Notes: generated by a model not told the origin, from the letters alone. A stretch of 64,000 bases of DNA from Actinomycetaceae bacterium (GCA_030538185.1 JAUNUK010000002.1:62001-126000), one strand, 5' to 3'. Counted from the first letter of the stretch, positions 17,065-26,049 are shown. Numbers and translations: made by a program.

Positions 17065-18477
17065 ATGTCCGCCACAACGCCTGCACAGACCATGAACTTC
17101 GACGTCATCGTCATCGGTTGGGGCAAGGGAGGCAAGACCTTAGCAGCCACCCTGTCCAAGTCAGGCAAGAAAGTCGCGATTATCGAAGAATCCCAGGGCA
17201 TGTATGGCGGCACGTGTATCAATATCGGCTGTGTGCCCACAAAGTTTTTAGTTCACAGAGCAGAAGAACGACCTTCCAGCAAGGGCATTGCCGAGGACGG
17301 CGAGGCAGCGATCCAGTGGTTCAAAGATTCTGTGGCGGGCAGGGACGGGCTTATCGGCAAGTTGAACGCGGCAAACTATGCCATGTTGGACGCTGCCCAG
17401 AACGTGACCATCGTCGACGGCCACGCACGTTTTACTGGGCCTCACACCGTCGAGGTCCAGGCTGGCAGCGATTTGTTAAAGCTGACTGCCCCCACAATTG
17501 TTATCAACACTGGTGCCACCCATATTGATCCCCCTGCCACAATCGAGGGGGCAGATGCCAGCCGTTTTGTTTACGACTCGACCACTATCCAACACGTTGA
17601 TCCCCTGCCAAAGCATCTGGTTATTGTGGGAGGTAGCTTTATCGCCCTCGAGTTCGCCTCGATGTTTGCACACTACGGTTCGCAGGTTACCGTTCTGGTC
17701 AGACGCCCGATGCCGCTGCCGCAAGAAGACCCGGACACAGTGGAAACACTTATCGACATCCTCACTCAGGCAGGTGTGCGGTTCATAACGGGCACGAATG
17801 CGCTTCGCCTGGAGGACCGCAGTGACCACACTCTTGTCCACCTGGATAACGGCGATACCCTTGTGGCACAGGCCGTACTCTTCGCCCTCGGCAGGCGTGC
17901 ACAAACGGATGACCTGGGCCTAGAAAATGCCGGAATCGAAACAACCGAGCGTGGATTTATCCGTGTTGACGAATACCTGCGAACGAATGTCGAGGGCGTG
18001 TATGCCATAGGGGACGTCAATGGCGGTCCCCAGTTCACGTATATTTCTTTGGACGATTACCGCATTGTTGTAGATCAGCTACTTGGCCAGGGCAAACGCA
18101 GCACCAAGGACAGAAAGGCTGTTCCCTCTACGGCCTTCATCACCCCACCTTTCGCCTGGGTAGGAATGTCCGAGGGCGAAGCGCTAAAAGCCGGACACAA
18201 GGTAGAAATCGCGAAGAAAGATGTCGCCCAGATCGCTTCGATGCCCAAGGCGAAAATCTATGGCCAAACCCAAGGCATGATGAAGTTCATTATTGACGCC
18301 AATACGGATGAAATCCTGGGTGCCAGGCTGATCAGCATTGACGCTCAAGAGCTGATCAATACGGTGGCTTTGGCCATGCGCACGGGTGTGACCGCCACGC
18401 AGCTGCGCGACAGTATTTTCACCCACCCGTCCAGCACAGAGGCCTTCAACGAGGTTCTGGGAGTCCGCCAAGGCTAA
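17065..18477 (+). CDS. rclA: RclA-like pyridine nucleotide-disulfide oxidoreductase
   Basis: A 470-residue flavoprotein. It has an FAD-binding N-terminus (DVIVIGWGKGGKTLA), the redox-active pair GGTCINIGCVPTK, an NAD(P) motif (IVGGSFIALEFASMFAHYG), a second FAD motif (GVYAIGDVNGG), and the C-terminal dimer domain with FTHPSSTEAFNE. The segments FTYISLDDYRIV and GKRSTKDRK match E. coli RclA more closely than mercuric reductase or lipoamide dehydrogenase. RclA protects against reactive chlorine species and acts as a copper(II) reductase. The start is ATG 17065 with GAGAGGAA upstream; a GTG 42 bases earlier lacks a ribosome site. Confidence 0.85.
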   Translation: MSATTPAQTMNFDVIVIGWGKGGKTLAATLSKSGKKVAIIEESQGMYGGTCINIGCVPTKFLVHRAEERPSSKGIAEDGEAAIQWFKDSVAGRDGLIGKLNAANYAMLDAAQNVTIVDGHARFTGPHTVEVQAGSDLLKLTAPTIVINTGATHIDPPATIEGADASRFVYDSTTIQHVDPLPKHLVIVGGSFIALEFASMFAHYGSQVTVLVRRPMPLPQEDPDTVETLIDILTQAGVRFITGTNALRLEDRSDHTLVHLDNGDTLVAQAVLFALGRRAQTDDLGLENAGIETTERGFIRVDEYLRTNVEGVYAIGDVNGGPQFTYISLDDYRIVVDQLLGQGKRSTKDRKAVPSTAFITPPFAWVGMSEGEALKAGHKVEIAKKDVAQIASMPKAKIYGQTQGMMKFIIDANTDEILGARLISIDAQELINTVALAMRTGVTATQLRDSIFTHPSSTEAFNEVLGVRQG

Positions 18478-18532
18478 CGCACGTGCTAAACGTGTGGAGA
18501 TCTTGGGGTTCTGTGATGTGTGTGACAAATAA

Positions 18533-18555
18533 GTAAGGCTTAGCTAAGTATTTAC
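18533..18555 (+). promoter_or_regulatory. Possible DtxR/IdeR-type iron box
   Basis: The sequence GTAAGGCTTAGCTAAG followed by TATTTAC is an imperfect palindrome around a perfect 10-bp core (CTTAGCTAAG). It matches about 12 of 19 positions of the actinobacterial iron-box consensus. It lies 36 bases before the first gene of the Fbp-type transporter operon, where an iron repressor would be expected. Confidence 0.45.
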
Positions 18556-18590
18556 CGCGTGTTCACATGGACTCCTTAGCCTGAGGCGCG

Positions 18591-19328
18591 ATGGGCTTCA
18601 AAATCCTGCAATTGTCTGACCCGCACACGACTGCCTCACACCGCCCCCTGCGGGAAGTCGGCGCATACCTGCTGAGGCGGCCTAAAGAATACGATGCCAT
18701 TGTTCTCAGCGGCGACCTCACTCAACGTGGGCACGCTGAAGCTACAGGAATCCTGATTGAGGACATCGAGGTTTTACAAAGGTGCGCCCCGGTTGTCGGG
18801 GTCAAAGGCAACCATGATGGTCATTTGTCCGGCGTGCAGGTTCCAGGTGTCAGCAATGAAAAAGTCTTTGCGTATAAGTTTGCGCAGCTTAGTATTGTCG
18901 CTCTTGACTCAAATCCCGGCCAGATTGATGCCGAGGCTTTAACTCTGCTGGATTCGCTCTTGGATGATCAGCCTGCTTTCGGGCATGTCTTGGTTATGCA
19001 CCATCCGCCTTTCCCTGCAGCCATGCCGGATTTAATTCGTGAGGACTTTGACCAATGCCAAGAGTTTGCAAAAGTTATTGAAGGGCGTGTACGCCTGATT
19101 CTCAGCGGTCATTACCATCAGATTTCTGCAGGCAGTGTGGCCGGTGTTCCCGTTTGGAGTGCCCCTGCCCTTTCGTACCAACGCTGTGTTACCGCCGACC
19201 TCGATGTTCCTGATGGTTGGCAGGAATCCCCACGTGAATCATCAGAGTTTTGCGTTATTGACCTAGGTGAAACCGACTTCCAGGTGGCACATGTCCATCT
19301 GGAACCAACAAATGGAGGAAAGAAATGA
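18591..19328 (+). CDS. Calcineurin-like metallophosphoesterase (CpdA/Icc type)
   Basis: A 245-residue phosphoesterase with a two-metal centre. Motifs in order are LQLSDPHT, VLSGDLTQRG, GVKGNHDGH, VMHHPPF and LSGHYHQ, the complete set of metal ligands. It resembles CpdA-type cyclic nucleotide or glycerophosphodiester phosphodiesterases. It is the first gene of an operon with an Fbp-type ABC importer, and its stop overlaps the start of the binding protein by 4 bases. It has no signal peptide, so it acts in the cytoplasm, possibly on a phosphorylated compound that is imported (inference). Confidence 0.88.
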   Translation: MGFKILQLSDPHTTASHRPLREVGAYLLRRPKEYDAIVLSGDLTQRGHAEATGILIEDIEVLQRCAPVVGVKGNHDGHLSGVQVPGVSNEKVFAYKFAQLSIVALDSNPGQIDAEALTLLDSLLDDQPAFGHVLVMHHPPFPAAMPDLIREDFDQCQEFAKVIEGRVRLILSGHYHQISAGSVAGVPVWSAPALSYQRCVTADLDVPDGWQESPRESSEFCVIDLGETDFQVAHVHLEPTNGGKK

Positions 19329-20371
19329 TCCGAAAGTTCCTTGCCCCCGCAGTGGGCGTGCTGGTCTTAGGGCTGGCTGCTTGCGGTGGAGGTGCTGCTG
19401 CTTCAAAAACCGACAGCACAGAAACCAGCACAGAAGCGTCCACGCAGACAAGTGCGGACACTGTTGGCTCTATTACTCTCTACACCTCAGAGCCTCAAGC
19501 CAAAATCGATGAACTGGTGGCTGAGTTCAACGTCGCCCAACCAAACGTGAAGGTGGAGGTTTTCAGGGCCGGCACAGGGGATTTGACCACCCGTATTGAA
19601 GCTGAACTAGCTGCTGGTGAGGTCCAGGCTGACGTGCTCTTAGCCGCTGATGCTCCCACCTTTGATAAGTATGTTGCCCAGGATCTTTTCGCACCTTTGA
19701 AGGTGGACACCAGCAATGTCCTGGCTGAGGTTATAGATCCCAAAGGGTTTTATGTGGGCACCCGCGTGATCCCCACGGTTATTGCCTACAACACGGACGC
19801 GGTTGAAACACCTCCGCAAACATGGCAGGAACTGACCGATTCTTCCTACAAGGGCAAACTGGTTATGCCTAATCCCGATGTGTCTGGGGCTGCGGCCTTC
19901 AATGCGGCCGTGTGGATGTTGAACCCGGATATGGGAGAACCCTGGTTGAATGCCTTGGCCGCCAACCAGCCGGTTATTGCTGATTCCAATGGCCCAGTAT
20001 CCCAGGCTGTCGCCACAGGCACGCAGCCCATTGGCATTGTTGTGGACTACTTGGTACGTGACCTGGCAGCCCAAGGCTCACCCATTGCGGTGTCTTACCC
20101 GTCCGAGGGCGTGCCCTACGTATTCCAGCCTGTTGGTGTCTTTTCGTCTTCAAAGAATCAGGATGCGGCCATGATCTTTGCCGACTGGCTGATTTCTACT
20201 GAGGGACAAGACCTGGCAGTCAAGCAAAACTATTTGCCTGTGCGCACGGATGTGACCTCACCTGCAGGGGCACCCACCATGGATGAGCTCAAACTCATGG
20301 CCTATGACCTGGAAAAGGTTTCAGCCTCCAAGAAGGATGCTGTCACCCTGTTCAACAGCCTGTTCCAATGA
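19325..20371 (+). CDS. ABC transporter binding lipoprotein, Fe3+/phospho-ester (FbpA/AfuA) type
   Basis: A 348-residue lipoprotein. The lipobox LAAC puts the cysteine at about residue 21, followed by a Ser/Thr-rich linker to about 45. The mature domain opens with SITLYTSEPQAKIDELVAEF, continues with ADVLLAADAPTF and QPIGIVVDY, and ends DAVTLFNSLFQ, the pattern of the ferric-iron binding family that also includes sugar-phosphate (AfuA) and aminoethylphosphonate binders. The upstream iron-box-like site favours iron; the coupled phosphoesterase favours a phosphorylated ligand. GGAGGAAAG precedes the ATG. Confidence 0.82.
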   Translation: MIRKFLAPAVGVLVLGLAACGGGAAASKTDSTETSTEASTQTSADTVGSITLYTSEPQAKIDELVAEFNVAQPNVKVEVFRAGTGDLTTRIEAELAAGEVQADVLLAADAPTFDKYVAQDLFAPLKVDTSNVLAEVIDPKGFYVGTRVIPTVIAYNTDAVETPPQTWQELTDSSYKGKLVMPNPDVSGAAAFNAAVWMLNPDMGEPWLNALAANQPVIADSNGPVSQAVATGTQPIGIVVDYLVRDLAAQGSPIAVSYPSEGVPYVFQPVGVFSSSKNQDAAMIFADWLISTEGQDLAVKQNYLPVRTDVTSPAGAPTMDELKLMAYDLEKVSASKKDAVTLFNSLFQ

Positions 20372-21999
20372 ACCGCAGCGCCACCATGGCAAGCTTGCGC
20401 GCAATCACCTGGCTGCTTACTGCAGCGGTGATTGTGACACCGTTGGCTGCCATGGTGGCGCTGGGTTTAAGCGGTAATCATTGGGATGTTCTGGCCTCAC
20501 CAGAGATAGCTAGTGCAACCATAAATTCCTTGGTCACCTCTTCTGTTTCGGCAGTGGCTGCGGTTGCCATTGGCACCTATCTGGCGGTGGTCTTGGACCA
20601 CACGAACCTTATGGGACGCTCAGCCTTGCGCTTGTTTGCTTTGTCCCCCATGTTTATCCCTCCCTTTGTTGGGGCCATCAGTTGGCTGGGTGTTTTTGGT
20701 CCCAACTCGGGGATAAACAAAATATGGCGCGGCTTTTTCGATGCGCCCTTGTGGAATCTGTACGGGGCTGACGGCGTTATTTTCTTACTGATAGTCCATT
20801 CCTATCCGATCACATACCTGATCATCGGTGCTGCCCTACGCCGAATACCCTCGGACCTGGAACAGGCGGCAAGAATATCTGGGGCACACCCCCTACAGGT
20901 CTTAAAGGACATCACCCTTCCTCTTTTGCGTCCGGCGATTATCGCGGCCTTTTCCTTGACTTTCGTATCCAACCTGGCCGATTTCGGAATACCTGCAATC
21001 GTGGGCTTGCCGGAACGCTACTACACGCTGTCCACCTTGATCTATCGCTTTATCCAATCGGGAACGGTGGATCAACCCCTTCAAGTCGTGTCGGCAATAG
21101 GGACATTGCTGCTTATGGTGGCCGTTGTGGCAGCCATTCTTGACGCCCAGGTCCGAAAGGGGCATACAGAACTGGACTCGACAGCGGCCTTGCGCGCGCA
21201 AATGTCTTTGGGTGGCGCGCGTCTGCCTTTGAGCGCTGCGACCTGGTTTAGTGGACTGGCCGTTACAGTTTTGCCGATTGTGGCTTTGGGGACGCAGTCC
21301 CTGTCCCCGGCTCCAGGTGTGCATTTGACGTGGGAAAATGTCAGTCTCAATAACTATGTACAAGCCCTGGGCATGAACACAACCCAGATCGGTTTGAGGA
21401 ATTCACTAACCTTGGCTACCGCAGCGGCGATCATTTGTGCCGTTTTGGGCTTGACGATCGGCCTGTTGACGACCCGCACACGGGCGCGTTCTAACCCCTA
21501 CCTCAATGCCATGGCCATGTTGCCCCAGGCCATTCCCGGAACGGTTATTGCAGTAGGTTGGTTGATTATCGCCCCCGCCCTCGGCCTCTTTAATACCCCT
21601 TGGCTGATTTTGCTGGCCTACGTCATGGCCTTTTTAGCGCTGGTCGTCCAGTCAGTGTCTGCCCCTTTGCGGGGTATTCCTCGCGCACTAGAGGACGCCG
21701 CGCGCATTTCGGGGGCAGGTGAGCTGCGCGCCTTGTTGGACATTTCTTGGCGTTTGGGTTTTCCTGCCGCCATCACAGGAGGAGCGATGGTTTTCCTCAC
21801 GGCCGTGCGTGAACTGACCATCTCTGCCTTGCTTCGCTCCCCGGGTTCTCAAACTTTAGGGGTCGCCATTTTCGACCTACAACAGTCAGGGAACTACAAC
21901 GCGTCTTCTGCCCTTTCCGTCCTGGTGACAATCGTTGGAATATTTGGGATTGCCTTACTGGGGCACACATTGGCTGGCAGCAACAAGAATCGAGGATGA
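20368..21999 (+). CDS. ABC transporter permease, fused FbpB type
   Basis: A 543-residue membrane protein made of two permease modules in one chain, with about 12 helices. The coupling loops are LEQAARISGAHPLQVLKDIT in the first half and LEDAARISGAGELRALLDIS in the second. The ATG overlaps the stop of the binding protein (ATGA), so the three transport genes are translated as a coupled set. Same architecture as the thiamine permease at 1332-3020 but clearly a different protein. Confidence 0.87.
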   Translation: MNRSATMASLRAITWLLTAAVIVTPLAAMVALGLSGNHWDVLASPEIASATINSLVTSSVSAVAAVAIGTYLAVVLDHTNLMGRSALRLFALSPMFIPPFVGAISWLGVFGPNSGINKIWRGFFDAPLWNLYGADGVIFLLIVHSYPITYLIIGAALRRIPSDLEQAARISGAHPLQVLKDITLPLLRPAIIAAFSLTFVSNLADFGIPAIVGLPERYYTLSTLIYRFIQSGTVDQPLQVVSAIGTLLLMVAVVAAILDAQVRKGHTELDSTAALRAQMSLGGARLPLSAATWFSGLAVTVLPIVALGTQSLSPAPGVHLTWENVSLNNYVQALGMNTTQIGLRNSLTLATAAAIICAVLGLTIGLLTTRTRARSNPYLNAMAMLPQAIPGTVIAVGWLIIAPALGLFNTPWLILLAYVMAFLALVVQSVSAPLRGIPRALEDAARISGAGELRALLDISWRLGFPAAITGGAMVFLTAVRELTISALLRSPGSQTLGVAIFDLQQSGNYNASSALSVLVTIVGIFGIALLGHTLAGSNKNRG

Positions 22000-22000
22000 C

Positions 22001-23056
22001 ATGTCTGGGGTAGTTCTAAGCGACATCGGGATGACCTTCCCTAACGGCTTCACCGCTTTGGAAGGCATCGACGTAGACATTTTGGACGGAGAGTTTTTGG
22101 CTTTGGTCGGGCCTTCAGGTTCAGGCAAGACGACTTTGCTCAGGGCGGTTGCCGGTTTCCTTACGCCCACAGCCGGCTCCATCCACATTGCAGGGGCCGA
22201 GGTCGCTACGCCTGGGCACGCCAAAGCACCCGAGAAACGCGGCCTTGGGATGGTCTTTCAGCAACATGCGATTTGGCCGCACCTGAGTGTGGGCGACAAC
22301 GTGGGCTATTCACTAAAAATCGCTAAAAAATCGCGCAAAGAGATCACTGCCAGGGTCGATGAACTCTTAGAACTCGTGGGCCTTGCGGGCTTCACGAAGC
22401 GCAATCCAGCAACCCTGTCTGGCGGGCAGCGTCAGAGGGTGGCTTTGGCCCGCGCATTGGCACCTGCCCCTAGCGTGTTGTTACTGGACGAGGCGTTGTC
22501 TGCTCTGGATGAGCCTTTGCGTGATCAGTTGCGTGTGGAGCTAAAGGACTTGACCTCTCGTATGGGACTTACGGTAATCCACGTCACCCACGACCGAAAC
22601 GAGGCACTGGCCTTGGCTGACAGAATTGCCGTGCTGGACCAAGGGCGCATCGTTCAACTGGGTACGCCTTTTGAACTGGTGCGTAACCCTGCAACGCCCT
22701 TTGTTGCCCGTTTTTTGTCGGACGCCACTGTGCTGGACGGCGAGTTAAACGATGAGGGTTTCAAAGCGGACACGCATCCTTTGGCAGTGGGCCGTGAACA
22801 GATCGTGTTCGCGCAGGAAACTGAGAACGCGAAAGGTCGCGGTTCCCTGGCTGTTTTGCCTGGTGACGTTGAACTGGTTGACGACCCTGCAGGTGGGGCA
22901 CACGTCATTAGCGCACTGTTTGGGCGCACGGCCTCTGACGTAATAGTTCAGTGGCAAGACCTGAAGTTGCGCTGTGCTTCCCCTTGGCAGCCAAAGGTGA
23001 ACACCCAGGTCACCCCCAAGATCAAGCGGGCCATCTTTTATCCAAACTGCGCATAA
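22001..23056 (+). CDS. ABC transporter ATP-binding protein (FbpC type)
   Basis: A 351-residue ATPase. Walker A is GPSGSGKT, the signature LSGGQRQ, the H-loop HVTHDRNEA, and a C-terminal regulatory tail runs from about 240 to 351. Walker B reads LLLDEALSALDEP: alanine replaces the usual proline after the catalytic DE, which keeps the catalytic glutamate and should be tolerated. The start is ATG 22001 with GAGG eight bases upstream, one base after the permease stop; the frame is open further upstream, but those codons overlap the permease. Confidence 0.86.
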   Translation: MSGVVLSDIGMTFPNGFTALEGIDVDILDGEFLALVGPSGSGKTTLLRAVAGFLTPTAGSIHIAGAEVATPGHAKAPEKRGLGMVFQQHAIWPHLSVGDNVGYSLKIAKKSRKEITARVDELLELVGLAGFTKRNPATLSGGQRQRVALARALAPAPSVLLLDEALSALDEPLRDQLRVELKDLTSRMGLTVIHVTHDRNEALALADRIAVLDQGRIVQLGTPFELVRNPATPFVARFLSDATVLDGELNDEGFKADTHPLAVGREQIVFAQETENAKGRGSLAVLPGDVELVDDPAGGAHVISALFGRTASDVIVQWQDLKLRCASPWQPKVNTQVTPKIKRAIFYPNCA

Positions 23057-23158
23057 CAGGCGCATATGCAGGTGTATTTCCTGGCGGTGTGGTAGTGGTA
23101 GGGTTTTTCGCAGTTAAAGTTGTTAAACCTGAAGCGGCAACGATGCTAAGGAGCCTCC

Positions 23159-24655
23159 ATGGAGTCAGGTGATAGTAAAACACGGGTAAATGATGCGCAT
23201 CTGCATATTTCGCCAAATGTACCGCCGCACGATAATGAACTGAAGCGTGGACTGAAGGCCAGGCACCTGAACATGATCGCCATCGGCGGGGCGATTGGCA
23301 CGGGCCTATTTGTGGCTTCCGGTGCTTCTATCCACCAGGCAGGCCCAGGTGGTGCCCTATTTGCGTACGCAGCCATCGGCTTCATGGTGTTTTTGCTCAT
23401 GCAGTCCCTGGGAGAGATGGCCACGTACATGCCTGTGGCTGGCTCTTTTGAAACCTATGGGACCAGGTTCGTTTCGCCGTCTTTTGGTTTCGCAATGGGT
23501 TGGAACTACTGGTACAACTGGGCGATCACCGTTGCAGCAGAACTTGTAGCGGCCGCTTTGGTGATGAAGTATTGGTTGCCTGACGTGCCATCAATCGTGT
23601 GGTCAGCAATATTCCTGACAATCCTGTTCGTCCTCAACGCCTTCAGTGTCGGGTCCTTCGGAGAGTCAGAGTTCTGGTTTGCCTCCATCAAGGTCGTGAC
23701 TGTTGTCGTATTCCTGGCTGTCGGCGTCTTGATGATCTTTGGCATCATGGGGGGAAAGTCGCCCGGTTTCGTCAACTGGTCAACCGGGGATGCCCCCTTC
23801 GTCAATGGCGCCTTGGGCATTGTGAACATCTTTATGATTGCGGGATTCTCCTTCCAGGGCACAGAAATGATTGGTGTTGCAGCAGGTGAGGCCAAGGACC
23901 CCGAAAAGAACGTGCCACGCGCCATCCGCACGGTGTTTATCCGTATTCTGCTGTTCTACATCGGCGCTATTACGGTTATCGGATTCCTGCTTCCCTACAC
24001 CGACGACCGCTTGTTGAACCCTAACGGCGATATTGCTGTCGCACCCTTCACCCTGGTGTTTGAAAACGCCGGCGTCCTGGGAGCCGCTGCAATCATGAAT
24101 GCCGTCATCCTGACTTCTGTGTTGTCTGCTGGCAACTCGGGCATGTACGTCTCGACGCGCATGCTCTATGCCCTTGCCCGCGAAGGCAAGGCGCCCAAGA
24201 TTTTCGGCACCACAAACAAGCGCGGCGTCCCCATGGCAGCCTTGCTCGCCACCACGGCTGTTGGCGGCCTGTGCTTTATTACCTCCCTGATAGGTGATGG
24301 GCATGCCTACACCTGGATGATTAACGCCTCTGGCCTGGCGGGATTCATAACCTGGATGGGGATTGCCTGGTGTCACTACAAGTTCCGCAAGGCATACGTA
24401 GCCCAAGGCAATAAGGTCTCTGACCTTCCATACCGTGCTTGGTGGTTCCCTTTGGGGCCTCTGGTTGCTTTGGCTATGTGTGCTTTTGTCATCGTGGGAC
24501 AAAACTATGAGGCACTCCTTGGTCTGACCAGCCCTGATGCCATCTTGACCGCCTACATTGGTCTTCCCCTGTTCTTGGCCTTGTGGGTTGGCCACAAGCT
24601 CATCACAAAGGCGCCCAAGGTAGACCCCAAAGAGGCCAACCTCTCCCGCTCCTAG
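23159..24655 (+). CDS. lysP: Amino acid permease, lysine-specific LysP-like
   Basis: A 498-residue APC-family transporter with 12 predicted helices. Very close in pattern to E. coli LysP: LKARHLNMIAIGGAIGTGLF, LGEMATYMPVAGSFETYG, FAMGWNYWYNWAITVAAELV, FSFQGTEMIGVAAGEAKDPE, NSGMYVSTRMLYALAREGKA and VGQNYEALLG. Expected function is proton-coupled uptake of lysine (or a related cationic amino acid) across the membrane. It has its own ribosome site (AAGGAG) and a 102-base upstream gap. No lysine riboswitch is visible in that gap. Confidence 0.87.
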   Translation: MESGDSKTRVNDAHLHISPNVPPHDNELKRGLKARHLNMIAIGGAIGTGLFVASGASIHQAGPGGALFAYAAIGFMVFLLMQSLGEMATYMPVAGSFETYGTRFVSPSFGFAMGWNYWYNWAITVAAELVAAALVMKYWLPDVPSIVWSAIFLTILFVLNAFSVGSFGESEFWFASIKVVTVVVFLAVGVLMIFGIMGGKSPGFVNWSTGDAPFVNGALGIVNIFMIAGFSFQGTEMIGVAAGEAKDPEKNVPRAIRTVFIRILLFYIGAITVIGFLLPYTDDRLLNPNGDIAVAPFTLVFENAGVLGAAAIMNAVILTSVLSAGNSGMYVSTRMLYALAREGKAPKIFGTTNKRGVPMAALLATTAVGGLCFITSLIGDGHAYTWMINASGLAGFITWMGIAWCHYKFRKAYVAQGNKVSDLPYRAWWFPLGPLVALAMCAFVIVGQNYEALLGLTSPDAILTAYIGLPLFLALWVGHKLITKAPKVDPKEANLSRS

Positions 24656-24781
24656 TCACGAAAAAGTCGTTGATGTGGCCCCTGGATTGCTCTTCGGGTT
24701 AGGGGTCGACGAGGTACAAGCCGCTAATGACAAAGAAATCAGTGCGGTAAGCACCAGTATCCCTAGTCGATTGTGGGACAT
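24656..24781 (-). CDS. Tiny lipoprotein, 41 residues
   Basis: A very short gene with good translation signals: AAGGAG followed by ATG at 24781-24779. The product has a basic start (MSHNRLG), a hydrophobic stretch (ILVLTALISLSLA) and a perfect lipobox LAAC with the cysteine at residue 22, then only 20 mature residues, rich in Ser, Thr, Pro and Asn (CTSSTPNPKSNPG...). It lies 38 bases downstream of the alcohol dehydrogenase gene on the same strand, so it may be co-transcribed. The stop is immediately next to the lysP stop (convergent). It could be a genuine small surface lipopeptide or the remnant of a longer lipoprotein; no family is recognised. Confidence 0.6.
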   Translation of the reverse strand: MSHNRLGILVLTALISLSLAACTSSTPNPKSNPGATSTTFS

Positions 24782-24819
24782 GTCTTTCTCCTTCGGCTGT
24801 GCATCGCGTGCGGCTTCGA

Positions 24820-25866
24820 CTACTCGCTCAGCATGACCTTGATCTCTCGGCGTTTGTCCATGTCGTCATAGGCCTCGGCCGCTTCTTCAAGGGGCCTGGT
24901 TTTGGTGAACACGCTTCCTGGATTGATCGTTCCACTCATGACTTGCTCTAGCAGGCTGGGCAGGTAGGCCCGGACCGGGGCCATGCCACCCTTCAAGCCC
25001 ACATTCCATTCAAAGATGTGCCTCATGGGGATCTCAATGTCGTGTGGCACGCCGACCCAGCCGACCGTTCCGCCGGGTCTGCAAGACTTGATTGCCTGTA
25101 GCATGCCTGGCCCGTCACCGACACACTCCAAAACTCCGTCAGCTCCGATGCCGTCAGTCAAGTCCATGACGACGGCAACGCCCTCGTCCCCGCGGGCCTC
25201 CACTATGTCGGTTGCGCCAAACTCGCGTGCCAATGCTTGGCGTTGGGGATTCCTGGACATGGCAATAATCTGGTGTGCACCCAAGGTTTTGGCGGCCAAT
25301 ACGCCGCACAAACCAACAGCCCCGTCGCCCACAACCGCAACGCGAGAACCCTCACGCACGCCAGCACTTACGGCTGCGTGCCAGCCGGTGCCCATCACAT
25401 CACTGAGTGATAGCAGCGATTTCAACAAGTCGCCCTCGGGAAGTTTGCTTGACTGGGCCCCTTCGGAAAAACCGGGCACCTTGACCATGGAGAAACCCGC
25501 CTGAGGGACGCGCAAAAACTCGGCTTGGCAACAGGAGTAAAAAGAACCGCCGTTGCGGCAAGACCCCGTGAAGCCGCTCACGCAGTCTGGGCATACCCCG
25601 CAAGAGTGCATAAAGGGGTTGACGACGAAGTCACCGAGGGAAAAACCAGTGACGTCTGCGCCTAGTTCAACGATCACCCCCACAGCTTCGTGGCCCATCA
25701 TTTGAGGCTCGGCAATGGGGGTAATGCCCCTGTACCTCCACAGGTCAGAACCGCATACGCAGGAAGCCACAACGCGGATGATCGCGTCCGTTGGTGCCTG
25801 GATGACAGGTTTGGGGACACCGGTGACAGTTATATCAAAAGCTCTGTTCAAGAAGGCTGCGCGCAT
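24820..25866 (-). CDS. Zinc-dependent alcohol dehydrogenase family protein
   Basis: A 348-residue medium-chain dehydrogenase. The catalytic zinc ligands are in CVCGSD and GHEAVG (a His-Glu pair); the structural zinc loop is SCGVCPDCVSGFTGSC; the NAD(P) site is VVGDGAVGLCGVLAA. It oxidises an alcohol or reduces an aldehyde with NAD(P); the substrate is not readable. The start is ATG 25866 with CTGGAGG immediately upstream; the frame is open to 25956, but that longer start has no ribosome site. Confidence 0.88.
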   Translation of the reverse strand: MRAAFLNRAFDITVTGVPKPVIQAPTDAIIRVVASCVCGSDLWRYRGITPIAEPQMMGHEAVGVIVELGADVTGFSLGDFVVNPFMHSCGVCPDCVSGFTGSCRNGGSFYSCCQAEFLRVPQAGFSMVKVPGFSEGAQSSKLPEGDLLKSLLSLSDVMGTGWHAAVSAGVREGSRVAVVGDGAVGLCGVLAAKTLGAHQIIAMSRNPQRQALAREFGATDIVEARGDEGVAVVMDLTDGIGADGVLECVGDGPGMLQAIKSCRPGGTVGWVGVPHDIEIPMRHIFEWNVGLKGGMAPVRAYLPSLLEQVMSGTINPGSVFTKTRPLEEAAEAYDDMDKRREIKVMLSE

Positions 25867-26049
25867 GCCTCCAGGGTATCGCGAACGGGCATGGCTAGTG
25901 AGATTCCTTGCAAAGAGGCCTTGAAACCGCTCCACAGTTGGGGGAAACAGGGGCATAAAGAGTAAAATCCAACGGGCGCATGTGCGTAAAGGCCACAGCC
26001 TAAATGCCTCGCCCTCGGAAAAATTGTCTTTGCTTGTTGGGAAAACTTG

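Noticed and set aside
23780-24595. 271-codon frame on the minus strand inside lysP
   Set aside because: A shadow of the LysP-like gene; composition is Gln/His/Arg-rich and no family pattern is visible.
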